Shown here: positions 20,921 to 32,278 of the stretch, one piece after another | How positions within the stretch are numbered: position 1 is the stretch's first letter | Layout of the letters: each line of letters starts with the position of its first letter | NCBI RefSeq assembly: GCF_009727055.1 | Contig: NC_052360.1 | Span: 65,659,954-65,723,953 of the forward strand | Reading direction: 5' to 3' | Origin: Benincasa hispida | Lineage: Eukaryota > Streptophyta > Magnoliopsida > Cucurbitales > Cucurbitaceae | DNA: 64,000 bases | The notes under the pieces: model-generated | Seen by the model: only the letters and a program-made list of their open reading frames with translations | What the model was told of the DNA's origin: nothing | The model's database searches: none | Position numbers and translations under genes: made by a program

Positions 20921-23485
20921 AATACAACAGCAGATGGCCAGTCTTGGCGAGGCTCTTGGAACTATGAAATGGCCATAATTATTTTTCGTGGTCCTCATCT
21001 ATGAGAATGGCTCTTGAGGGTCGTCATAAGTTCGGGTATTTGATTGGCGAAATACAGAAACTAGACAAGGCGACCCTCAGGAACGCATATGGAAAGGAGA
21101 GGACTCTCTTCTCCGATCTATGTTAATAGGGAGTATGGAACCCCAGATTGGAACGCCCCTGTTGTATGCTGCTACTGCAAAGGATATTTGGGAGGCTATG
21201 AAAAAGTTGTACTCCTCACGACAAAATGGAGCTCGTCTGTATACGCTCTGGAAACAAGTCCATGAATGTAAACAGGGGACCATGGACGTCACAGCTTACT
21301 TCAATAAACTGTCTGTGATTTGGCAAAGAATGGATTTATGTTGAAATTGAATGGAGCTGTCCGTATGGAGAAGTTTTGTACTATCAGTCCAAAGAGACAG
21401 ACCGGGTTTATGATTTTTTGGTAGGACTTAACCCAAAATTTGATGCTGTGCGAAGTCAAATTCTGGGAACTCCGCCCAGTTCCCTCCTTGATGGAAGTAT
21501 TTCTGAAATCCGCGTCTTGAGGAAGATAGGTCTAATGCCATGAATAACCCAGTAATTAAATCAACAGATTCCGCTGTGTTTAAAGTGTCAGGAACTGATA
21601 AACAAAATGAAAAGTACCTCCGGTTGTGAACACTGTAAGAAGCCCTGACACACTAAGGAGTAATTTTAGAAGCTACATGGTTGTCCTCCAAATGGTAAAA
21701 GACGACAATCAGGCCTGGACAGCTTTAGGAAGGAATCTATAGCTGGTCATCAACCACAGAATGAGAAGACAAGTCAGAACGGCTCTAGTACAGTGGATGT
21801 CAGTGCAATCACACAAACAAGCACGCATGACTCTTGTGGCCTTGTTAATATAAATGGTAGAAAACCATGGATTCTAGACTCAGGAGCTACAGACCATCTA
21901 ACTGGCACGTCCGACCAGTTATTGTCCCTTTGGCTGGGAAAGGCCGTTTATCACCCTTTGAGGGTTTTGCCCTCCAAGACATTCTACATGTGCCTAAAAT
22001 TTCCTACAATTTGCTATCTGTAAATAAGATTACCAGAGATTTGAAAGGTCGTGTTATCTTCTCAACCGATACTGCTATTTTTTAGGATCTGAACTCGGAG
22101 ATGACGATTGGCACTGTCCGACATGATGTGGGGCTCTATTTCCTTACTGAAGATACCTTCTCTAGGATTTATGATAGGACTAGTTTATTGTCTTCCTGTT
22201 TTTCCAATTCTGAGACAGATTATATGCTATGGCACTTTTGTCTCCGTCATCCGAGTTTTCATTATATGAAATATTTATTCCCTCATCTATTTCATAATAT
22301 TAATGTTTCTAACTTGAAATGTGATGTGTGTGTCTAAGCTAAACAACCTCGCGTATCGTTCAAACCCCAACCTTATAAACCTTTGAAACCTTTCACTCTT
22401 TTTCATAGTGATGTGTGGGGTCCATCTCCGGTTACAACCACTACTGGCAAACGGTGGTTTGTAACCTTTATAGACGACCACACTAGGTTGACCTGGGTCT
22501 TCCTCTTTACTGACAAGTCCGAAGTCACCTTTGTCTTCCTGCAGTTCTACAATTCTATAGAAACCTAGTTCAACTCGAGAATCACCATTCTTCAGAGCAA
22601 TAATGGGCGGGAATTCTTTAATAATAACCTTGGGGAATTCTTTGCCTCTAAAGGAATAATCCATAAAAGTTCATGTGCTTATACCCCATAACAAAATGAC
22701 ATGGCTGAATGGAAATACCGTCACCTAATTGAGGTTGCTCGGTCACTCATGCTATCCACATCTCTTCTGTCATATCTTTTGGGAGATGCTGTTATGACAT
22801 CAGCTCACTTAATAAACCGAATGCCTTCTCGGGTCTTAAAGTTCCAAACCCCTTTTGACTATTTCAAAGAGTCATATCCTGATAACCGCCTTACCACTGA
22901 TGTTCCACTTCGTATGTTCGGGTGTGTTGTGTTTATCAATACCCATGGTCCTAATCGAACCAAATTTACCCCTCGGGCTTAGAAGTGTGCTTTTGTGGGG
23001 TACCCCCTTCATCAACGCAGGTACAAATGTTACCATCCTTCTTCCCGCAAGTACTTTGTCTTCATGGATGTCACCTTCTTTGAAGACCGTCCCTTTTTCC
23101 CCCTTAGTCCTCTTTTGGGGGAGAGTATAAGTGAAGAGTCCAGCTGGGGTCTAAGTCCTTGCCTATTAGACCTTCCTGAGTCCATTCCTGACACAAGTTT
23201 CAATGCTCCTATTCTTCCTACCGAGCAAGTCCCATAGATCCCGTACTATAGGAGGAATCTTAGAAAGGAATAAGTGTTGCCGATCACTTCTCCGGCTCTA
23301 GTACATGAGTCAGAACGAGTGACAGTTCCAGGTACGAAGTCTTCTATTCCTAATAATGATAACATGTGTGGTGATAATGCTTGTGTTGAAAATGGTGTAA
23401 GTAGAGACAATATCGAGAATGTGACTAATGTGGATACTGATCACCATGATATTACTGACAGTAACAGTGACAGTACTGAGAATGT
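20921..23485 (+). pseudogene. C2 copia gag, protease and integrase, broken
   Basis: This is the oldest-looking plus-strand copia, cut on the left by C1. Gag (UBN2/copia type) can be read from about 20970: NYFSWSSSMRMALEGRHKFG, then KDIWEAMKKLYSS and TYFNKL-like text. A zinc knuckle remains at about 21625 (CEHCKKP-stop-HTKE). The protease reads WILDSGATDHL at 21867, with its Asp intact. Integrase includes LWHFCLRHPSFHYMKYLFP, HSDVWGPSP (first catalytic Asp, 22405) and QSNNGREF, where the second catalytic Asp is Asn (22592-22615). Stops and frameshifts occur throughout. The tail after integrase is Asp/Ser/Asn-rich and is split by the solo B LTR at 23486. Confidence 0.88.
23481..23485 (+). repeat. 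Target-site duplication AATGT, left copy
   Basis: AATGT immediately before the solo LTR; the same five bases follow it at 25535-25539. Confidence 0.9.
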
Positions 23486-25534
23486 TGATGACGGGTAGAA
23501 ATGCACATCATCTTGGGCCTTTTATTTAGAATTATGAGGGCTGTTAAGCATAATATGCGGCAATTATGTTAGGAATTCATGAGAAAATGAGTTTGCGTCG
23601 TTCAGCATTGAGAATCTCGAATAACACACTATTATGCATTATTATGCGTTTAATTGTCTATTTTTGTAGATAACGTAGGAAGTGGACGCCAACACGGAAG
23701 CTGGGCTACCGTATAGACGACCGCATGCAAAGAAACTCTCCATCGTAAAGGTGAACACATACGATCAATGCATGGGCGTTGCAATAATCAACTGCATGCG
23801 TCCATCGCATAGGAGTTGTGATCGTCAATCGATTGTAGTCATCGTGTAGAAGTTGCGGTAATGAAGCGAATGCAGTCACTGCACGATTGTGACTAAACGA
23901 TAACCATAATAGTGGGATGACCGCAAGGTTGGTGGAATGGACGCATCAACGCATATCTCGAGAAAACCCAAAGATGATGTTGACATTTCACCTACCATGC
24001 CGTTAGCAGTAGAGACTCAGAAAAGGACCAAACGCCACTAATGTCAAAATCCGAGTAGGTCCATTAATGCTATCGACGATCTAGCTCTATATATAGAAGC
24101 CACCGAGCATAATTTCAAAACATCCAAGTTTCAGCCTTCAGGCAGATCCTTGTGATCCAGACGATCTCGTTAGAAGAAAGCTTGAGAGTTTTTCACCTCC
24201 TTCATCCATTCCGAGTGACGACCGGAGCCTTTGCCGGAGTTAGATCTTGAGAGAGTCAACTCCACCGCCCTTCCATGGCACCACCGGTAGCCTTGACATA
24301 CATCTGCTGGAAGCAAGACATTGCTTCCAACTGATCCTTTCATTTTCTCTTCTTTTCTTATATTGTATTGTATTACATTTTGGATTATGAAATTAAAACA
24401 TTATGATGTTCAATGCATTTCTATGTTTCCTTCGATTCCATCTCCATCTTTCTTTACTCAGCATCCTTAACTTTCGTTGCATCACTTAGTGAGATTGCTA
24501 GAGTATCGCATACTTAGTCATGCGGATTAGAGATATGAAGCATGTAGTAAACCACCGAAAGGTGTGCGTTGTGCGAGTATGTGAGAAAACCTTATTTGCT
24601 TAGTGTGAAGCTATAGCAACGAATGTCTATAGGCAGACGCAATGCTTGTCTATGAGTAAAGTCAACAACAAGCAACTGCTCGGGAGGGTAAGTGGTTGGT
24701 CGCATTAAGCAATGTAAGCAAGTATTCACTAGAGATAGGAATAATCTGACGTCTGCCAAGTTTATGCAGTTACCTTGTCTTATGAGTGCATCATTAATCA
24801 TTTAGGCATACTTGAGAGAGTAGTCTAAAACACAAATCTAAGACTCGGGAGAGCGGATTGGAATGCATAAGCAAGAATGGGGAACTTAGGAATAAGCTCC
24901 GTTTGCTTTTACACAGCGTATGCACCCTACGGAGAGGATATTACATGCGTCCAAGAAGTAGGATACTGTGGCGGTATACAGTCATCTCGACCTTTTGCAT
25001 ACACATCGCATATGTCCTAGAAATAGGCTCAAGTGTGTGTAGCATGATCGCATAGCTTGCGTTGGCTGAGGTTTCCCTTGCGGTCACTCTTAAGGGTTGC
25101 GAAGACATCCTCACGTTTAACTATTTTCCATCCATTTACTATGCGTCAATAGTTGTTGTGTCTCTACCTCTCATTCATACTTCTCATTGCGTTTCCTGTT
25201 AGTTAGATGTAGGAGTAGTTGTAGCATACAACCCCTCATCATTCTTTTATTCAGCCGCTGCATACACATTACCGCATACGTCTAGCTATAAGTCTCTAAG
25301 TTCGACCTCAGATCACCCGAGTAACTTGCGTTCGCGGTATACTTGGCGTGAGCGCAAGAAAACTTGTGACAGGAACGCATGGTCATCGCATAAATTCGTT
25401 AACGCATAGTTTCATTCCAATGCATGACCACCGGCGTATGATAATCAACGCATACCTTAAGACATACATCGCATATTGCGTTCACCTAATTTTAATTGTC
25501 AAGTGTTTGATGACTAATAAATTTTTTGTCACCA
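23486..25534 (+). mobile_element. Solo LTR of family B (2049 bp)
   Basis: It starts TGATGACGGGTAGAAATG and ends GTCACCA, with the same ends as the LTRs of the complete B element at 55489. It is collinear with them over its whole length, including the TATA box and the conserved AGTCTAAAACACAAATCTAA block. Perfect 5-bp duplications flank it and C2 coding sequence resumes right after, so it is a solo LTR left by LTR-LTR recombination. ORFs at 24592, 24858 and 25348 are chance. Confidence 0.93.
24088..24095 (+). promoter_or_regulatory. TATA box in solo B LTR
   Basis: TATATATA followed by GAAGCC. The two LTRs of the complete B element have TATAAATAGAAGC at the same place (56091 and 59665). Confidence 0.6.
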
Positions 25535-25539
25535 AATGT
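25535..25539 (+). repeat. Target-site duplication AATGT, right copy
   Basis: Exact match to 23481-23485. Confirms the ends of family B LTRs. Confidence 0.9.
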
Positions 25540-27355
25540 GGCTGGTACGGGTGAAGGCAGTAATGAACCCCAGGTTCAGACTGAAAATGTTGAAGAAGAT
25601 ATAGATGATACAAAGTAGGATACTGAGTATGAGGAGAAGTTAGAAGATCTAAAGACCTAGATAAAACAAAGCAAGATACTAAGTGGGACAAGAAGTCAGA
25701 AGAACAGAAAGATCATGATGCCTCTCTTGACATCCCTATTTCTTTAAGGAAAGGAACGAGGTCTTGTACCAAGTACCCAATGTAGAGTTATATGTTTTAT
25801 AGTAACCTGTCTCTGGTGTTCAAAGCGTTAACTACTACCGTCGACACTATTTCAGTACCAAGCAACATATATGCAGCTATAGAAATTCCTTAGTGGAGAG
25901 CCGCTGTAATGGAAGAAATGAGAGCTCTTGAGAAGAACGATACATGGGAATAGGTCACTCTTCTTGAGGGACACAAGACAGTTGGTTGTAAATGGGTTTT
26001 ATAGTTAAGTATAGACCTGATGGTACGATCGACCGGTACAAGGCACGGTTAATGGCCAGAGGTTTCACTCAGACCTTTGGGATAGATTACTCAGAGACTT
26101 TCTCTTCAGTAGTAAAGTTAAATACTGTTCGTGTGCTTCTCTCAGTTGCAATTAATAAGAATTGGCCTTTGGACTAGTTTTATGTGAAGAATGCATTCCT
26201 TAATGGCGAATTATAAGAAGAAGTTTACTTGAGTCTGCCTTTGTGGTTTGAAAAACAGTTCAGCTGCAAAGTTTGTGAACTGAAGAAGTCTTTATATGGG
26301 TTGAAGCAGTCTTCGAGGGCCTGGTTTAGCAGATTTACTACATTTGTAAAATCGCAAGGGTACAATTAGGGACATTCAGACCACATCTTGTTCACAAAGA
26401 AGTCCGTGTCTAGGAAAATGGTAGTTCTAATTGTGTATTTTGATGACATTGTAATCTCGGGGGATGATGCTTTAGAAATAGACAGATTGAAGAAAAGGAT
26501 GGCTGAAGAATTCGAGATCAGGGATCTTGGAATGTTAAGGTATTTTCTCAAAATGGAGATGGCCCAGTCGAAGGAAGGCATCTCTGTTTCTCAACGAAAG
26601 TATACGCTAGATTTGCTTAAAGAGACAGGTATGACAGGATGTAAACCAGTTGACACTCCTATGGAAGAAAATATTAAGATGAGTGATCTGAGTAGTAGTG
26701 CACCAATTAACAAGGAGAGGTATCAGCGTTTGGTCGGGAAGCTCATTTATCTCTCCCACACGATTCCAGATATTGAACATACAGTAAGCGTGGTTAGCCA
26801 ATTTATGCAGTCTCCTTATGAAGAACATATGAAGGTAGTGGAACAAATTTTGAGATACTTAAAGGCTTCTCCAGGCAGGGGATTAATGTTCAGAAAGTCA
26901 GATAGATGATGCATTGAGGCCTATACAGATGCTGATTGGGTAGGCTCAGTGGTCGACAGAAAGTCGACATCGGGCTACTATACATTTTTTTGAGGTAACC
27001 TTGTTACATGGATGAGTAAAAAAAAAATGGTGGTTGCTAGAAGTAGTGTCGAAGCTGAATACAGGGCCATGAGCCTTGGGATATGTGAAGAAATATGGCT
27101 GAAAAAGGTCCTAATTGATCATACCAAAGTCATGATGAGCCAATGAAACTCTAATGTGATAACAAGACTGCTATAAGCATTGCAAACAACCCTGTTCAGC
27201 ATGACAGAATGAAGCATGTAAAGATTGACATACATTTTATCAAAGAAAAACTTGACAGTGGAAATATCTGTGTTCCCTATGTTTCTTCTAGTCAGCAGAT
27301 TGCAGATGTACTCACAAAAGGACTATCATGACAACTCTTTAATTCATGTGTTAGC
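25535..27355 (+). pseudogene. pol: C2 reverse transcriptase and RNase H, broken
   Basis: Continues C2 after the solo LTR. The linker is acidic; RT begins near 25880 (WRAAVMEEMRALEKNDTWE), then [33 protein letters not shown] and the catalytic box YFDD at 26436-26447, intact. RNase H shows AYTDADWVGSVVDRKSTSGY (26918), RSSVEAEYRAM and QIADVLTKGLS (27300). Stops occur at 26175, 26367 and 26907 and in RNase H. C3 interrupts it at 27356, and the last codons (KLG..GIYAPT) are found at 37702-37735 on the other side of C3. Confidence 0.9.
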
Positions 27356-29555
27356 TGTTGGGATTGGTGTCCTAATTCTCTCGAAGTCTCGTTGTTTTGT
27401 AAGGTGTCCTAATTCTCCCGAAGTCTCGTTGTTTTGTAAAGATACACATTGTTCAAAGAATAAAATAAGTGTTATTTAATTCTAGCATTTACTCATATCT
27501 AATAAACAAAGCTCCTTGGTTATCTTATGTGAACTTAAGCATGTATATGTGATATACAAGTGGATCATGCCATAAGTGATAACCTAAATCGGTCTGTAGT
27601 ATAAAGATTAAGGTGGGATACCTGATCCTGGTGACACTACGGATACGACCCGCTTTGTAGAGGTTTGTAAGTGTTGTAAACTACTACAGATGGTAGATCC
27701 TGACCATTCATGTGGAGACGTAGAGCAGGGATGTCCTATACAAAGAGTTTGTATAAGACCTGGACCACGAAATGACTAGACTCTGTATATAACGCCGTTG
27801 ATACTATGGATTCGCATCTCACCTAAATGACCATAGGTGACACGACCTCAATCCTAAGTGTTTTGTGAACTTCTGCCTTTGAGGGCGGTCCTTTGATTAG
27901 TATGGGTGAGAGTGGCCAGATTGTAACCTCAACGTGCCTACCTTTTTGGGGACTTGTCTGATCTGGGAGTTGGGAACTCAATCGAAAATATGGAATTCAC
28001 TTCTTTCCCGAAGTAGGAATAAGTAGAGAGATTGCTCCCTTAAGGGCTGATTCCGGGGCTTGAACATAGTGGCCACAACTTCTCTTTGAAAGAGAAGACT
28101 CAGTCATAGTAGGACTATGACTTATGTTCATTAGAGGGATCAGTGGTACTTCAGGAGATAGGTGTAACTACAGGGGCATAGCGGTTATTGGCTCAGCTGT
28201 ACTTACGAGAAATCTGTGAAGAGTTGTCGCACTGCTGATTGGTTAAGATGGACACATAATATATCTGTAGTGAAGAGAGTTCAGCTGTTGGTCTTTAGTG
28301 GAGTGCCTGGCAGTTGACTAAAGAGTTTAGTCAGTTATTCACGAATCGTTGGAGCTTCGGATCTACAAGTCCATGAGGTCCCCTTGGTAGCTTGGATTCA
28401 TGTTGAGGATCAGTTCTTGGTGTTGATTTTAAATGTTCAAATTGACAAGAGGTGTTTTGATTATATATGATATAATCGGTATGATGTATAAGATACATCT
28501 AGTAGATGATTGATGTAAATGAGATTTACATTAAGTACCATGAAATAGAAAAAGAACTATGGTTTATATGTTTCATGAGATGAAATATTAAAACTATAGG
28601 TTATAAATATAGTATGATAAGTTGGTTATCATTTATGTTTATAATAATATTAATGATTAGATAATTAATATTTTTTTTTAAATAACCAAAGTAGTGGGTG
28701 GTTATTGGATCATAGTAACCGTGAGTTTAAAAGGAAACTGGTTTCCTATTTTGAAAAGAAGTTTTACAAAAGTTTGAAAAGAAATTTGAGTTTTCTCTCC
28801 GGCGAAAAGAAACTCATGTAAGTCGTCAAGTAAATATGGATTTATTAAACGACGGCTGGGCGAGCTAAACGATTGTGCAGTGTTTACTAAACGATCGCAT
28901 AGCTTTGCTAGACGATCGCTGGCCCAAGGTAAACGATCGTGTAGAGTCTGTACGCGACAGACCAAGCTAAACGATAGAGCTAAACGATTGCATAGCTGTA
29001 TCTAAACGATTGGGCATCAACCTATACGATAGGTCTCCGCCATCTCCCATTTGCCCAATCGTGTATGTGATCGGTGTTTCCTCCGTTTGTCTGCCTCATA
29101 CCAAGTCCGAACAGAGCCAACGGATTCTCACACCGAGAATACCAAGGTCGCCTTGTTGGTGGTGTCTGACTCAACTCGACACCCTCGAGGTTTTCTAGAG
29201 GCCGTTCATGGTACTGTGGAAGCTGTTCATGTTGCGGAGGAGATCGTGACCGAGGAGATCATTGAGGACGAGCACGAAGTGTTCGTGCTGTGTTTGTGCA
29301 TTGTTGTGGTCGTGTAGAACGAGTGTTCGTGGTTGCTGTTGTTCGATTAGAGTGCACATCAAAGCATGGAGATGTTTTTGGCAATGAGCATAGAGTTTGT
29401 CTATTTATGCATTTTTTTTTACATGTTTTAATTTCTTTATGAATCACATAACCGTTTGTTTTGAAGATGACTGTAAATATATGTTGATTCATTATTTTAA
29501 TTTGGAGTAGTCTTGTTCCGTTGCTCATGGAAATCTCGCGTCTGATTTCCTTCAA
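27356..29555 (+). mobile_element. C3 5' LTR
   Basis: It starts TGTTGGGATTGGTGTCC and ends TTTCCTTCA just before the primer site. The first 37 bp after the start are duplicated in tandem. Its 3' part (28840-29040) carries a cluster of ACGATCG palindromes. Minus ORFs 28702 and 29259 and plus ORFs 29010 and 29051 fall in the LTR; the last has a partner at 36953 only because the LTR is repeated. Confidence 0.87.
27366..27439 (+). repeat. 37-bp tandem duplication near the C3 LTR start
   Basis: GGTGTCCTAATTCTC begins at 27366 and again at 27403. The 3' LTR (35597) has one unit only, so this arose in the 5' LTR after insertion, or is an assembly effect. Confidence 0.9.
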
Positions 29556-29556
29556 T

Positions 29557-29568
29557 TGGTATCAGAGC
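29557..29568 (+). other. C3 primer-binding site, initiator tRNA-Met
   Basis: TGGTATCAGAGC, a perfect copia primer site, one or two bases after the 5' LTR. Confidence 0.93.
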
Positions 29569-32278
29569 CAGTTTCTCTGATATTCCAAATCACAGATTTG
29601 AATCGAACGCTTTTTACAGTCGCGGTGGGTTTCTAGATTTGTAGTTAACCGTTTTGTGCATTTGTGGATGAATGTGATGAACGTTTTTGGTTTAAATTGC
29701 CTTTTTGTTAAAGATTTTGGTATTACAAAGTGTTAATTGTAAAGGCCCCTGCGTTTTTGCGCGAAATTAACTTTTCAATGGAGTTTGTAATTCGAAAAGT
29801 TCGAGTTCGTGGAGTCGTTCGTGATGAAGCTTCGGTTCATGGCGATGCAGTTCTGAACAAAGAAGAAGATCAAGTGTTGGTCAGATTGTGTAGCCTCAAG
29901 TAAACGATCGTAGGGATTTTACTAAGCGATCGTTTAAATTTTTGTTCTAGACGATCGTATAGTATTTTCTAATCGATCGTTTAGCTAATGTTAAGTAATG
30001 GGTTAAATCGTTTACCATATTGCGTGGTGTTGGTTGCACGATCGCGTAAGCACTGAAGGTAAGCGATCGTAGTGGGAGCATGCGATGCTCATCGTTTAGT
30101 AGAAGGCGCGCGTTAGATAATCGTGTAGTTAGCAAGCTTCATCGCTTAGTTACTACCTATGCGATCGCNNNNNNNNNATACGGAGACGCTAGCTAAGTGA
30201 TCGCTTAGGCGATGGTGCTTTGTAGCATCATAGTCGCTTAGACGATCGCGGAAGGCGGGCGTTGTGCGAAGCACAATAAGCGATCGTGTACCTCAGGCTT
30301 CATCGCTTAGTACAGGTACACGATCGTGTTGTAATAGCTAACCGATCATTTGGATTTTTCTAGACGATCGTATAGTAAAAGCTAAACGATCGTTAGCTCT
30401 GGGAGCGCTGGTAAGTGATAGAGCAAAGAGTTTGTTTTATCGTATAGACGATCGTAGGGAGCTTAGTACACGATGGATGGTTGGAGAAGCGATGTTTTGC
30501 TGAGCGATTCAAGACCCGGTTCGCCTGTTTGAACCGGAGACTCCTTGTCTTTGTAATAGTTAGCTTTCCTTTTTGTGTTTTAAGGCATTTTACATGTGAT
30601 GTATGGTTCTTATATGTCAAAGTGTTTGTCATATAGTTCAAAACCCACCTTAGGTTGTGCAATTATTCATGCATCATGTATTATAATTGTTATAATATTG
30701 CATGAAGAAATTACTTGAAAGCATGCGCATGCATCATGAAATATAAGAGTTATATTTTGCATGCTTTGAGCATTATCATGCATCATCTTTTTATTATAAG
30801 TGTTATAGTCTAAGGGTGAATGGAAGCATGTTTTGCTTGTTTCATTGTGGTTTCTGTATAAGTGTTATATAAAAGAAGTAGCAATGAATGGACAATGCAT
30901 TGAGCATGACACTTAGGTCGTTTATAATCGTTATGAATGCCTTGCATGTGTTAGCTTCGCATTGTGGTGGTTGTTTCTATTTATAAATGTTATAAAGGAA
31001 ATTAGACCTAAAATCAATAATTCAGAGTTTCATGCGGACTTAGGGTGAACTCAAGTTTTTTAAAAGGGTTTTAAAATTGGATTAAGATAGACCTAAGTTC
31101 AAGTGGTTCTAAAGAGTTTAGTAACCTAGATTAATCTTTTAAAATTGGTTTAATAGGATTAAATTGGTTAAATAAAAGATTAAATTTGTTGTAACCTATC
31201 TATAAGGGACCTTTTGTCTAAGGCGAGTTCTGGCTAGGCTGGGGTTCTTAAGTTGACAGAAACGTAACATCCCTACCTGGGAACCTACCTGGAAAGGTGA
31301 ATTAGATAGATTTTCAATAAGCATGCGACGTTTTGGTCAAAGACTTCGTTAAAGAGTTTAATGGATGATGATCAAAAGTTGTTCGACTATCCAAGATAAA
31401 AGTTACTCTTGGGAAAACCTAAAAGTAGCTTAGTTAAAATCCTTAGCCGTGTTTTTTCTAAGTAAGCTAAACCCTAGGTTATAAAATACTCAGTGGGAGG
31501 AGGAGGTATATCAGATATGTCTATGATTCCACTCACGTTTCTCCTTGTATGTTCACACCGTCAGATTCATGCTTGGCCTTGAGATGCTCTAGTATGCATC
31601 CCCTTTCAGATGGTGTTTGCATGAGTCAATATCAAGGAGGACGGAGAGAGTATTTATAGTAAGTTGGGTGTGTGCCAACACTTCCTATGGTCTCTGTCAT
31701 TGGTTCACACTGTGAGATCATTCTGTATGCCCTCGTGTCGTCTTCGAAGCGGCCCCCTTCGGATGGGTTTTGTGCAATTGGTCAATATCAAGGTGAACTC
31801 CAGAAATGGATAGGGTCACTTTAGGTTTTTCCCCAATCAGATTTTTTCTTTTCGGATTGGACTTTTGGGACGGACCTCTAGGGCTTAAAATGGTGGGTCA
31901 CAATTACGAGAGATTGTTAAGTAAGTTAATGATCTCTTGGCCAAATCAATGATGGCTAGTCATTATAGGAACAAAAGTTGTTCTGGTATTAATGACTGGT
32001 TAAGATCTTCTCAATTCAGAGGAGGGATAACTAACCTCCCTTCGGTGACTTTTTTCCTAAACCTTTGAAGCATCATTGCGAAACTAGATGTCACACGGGG
32101 TTCATGTTAGTTTTGCTAAAACCTTATTGGATGTTGTTTTGTTTTACAATGGGTATTTGCTTACAACCTAACGTAGGTCAATGTGTTTTTCTTTGCAGCA
32201 ACTCGTTAGTATTTTCGTTTAAAGCTTTTAAAAATGACCGATTTCTTATAGTGGAAAGAATCGTGTGAAACGAATTTC
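29569..32278 (+). other. C3 leader, non-coding, with assembly gap
   Basis: In order it holds a CGATCG palindrome block (29895-30480), a run of TTATAA-type palindromes with GCATG words (30670-31000), a conserved stretch shared with C4 (ACGTAACATCCCTACCTGGG at about 31263), and a two-unit repeat (31550-31810) shared with C1 and C4. Near its end TTTTTCTTTGCAG (32187-32199) resembles a splice acceptor at the place where gag should start. Only vestiges of gag remain before the protease. Nine N are at 30169-30177. Confidence 0.7.
30169..30177. other. Assembly gap (9 N)
   Basis: Nine undetermined bases directly after GCGATCGC, inside the palindrome-rich leader of C3. Confidence 1.

Larger units (their letters stand above)
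28850..30500. repeat. Clusters of CGATCG palindromes in C3 LTR end and leader
   Basis: Many degenerate copies of a motif close to CTAAACGATCGTTTAG, itself a perfect palindrome, recur at irregular spacing of about 15-40 bp in two blocks, about 28850-29040 and 29895-30480. Examples are AAACGATCGTGTAG (28932), GACGATCGTATAG (29950), ATCGATCGTTTAG (29973) and GCTAAACGATCGTTAGC (30382). The 3' LTR of C6 has the same motif at 48060-48220. They lie on both sides of the primer site but not in coding parts. Role unknown. Confidence 0.8.

Noticed and set aside
29051..29317. Repeated ORF in the C3 LTRs (29051 and 36953) as a conserved LTR-encoded protein
   Set aside because: Both copies are LTRs of one element, so similarity is expected; the second is joined to an adapter, and the C6 LTR does not keep a clear frame.
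28850..30500. CRISPR-like array of CGATCG motifs
   Set aside because: Units are degenerate, spacing is irregular, there are no cas genes, and the sequence is a plant copia leader.
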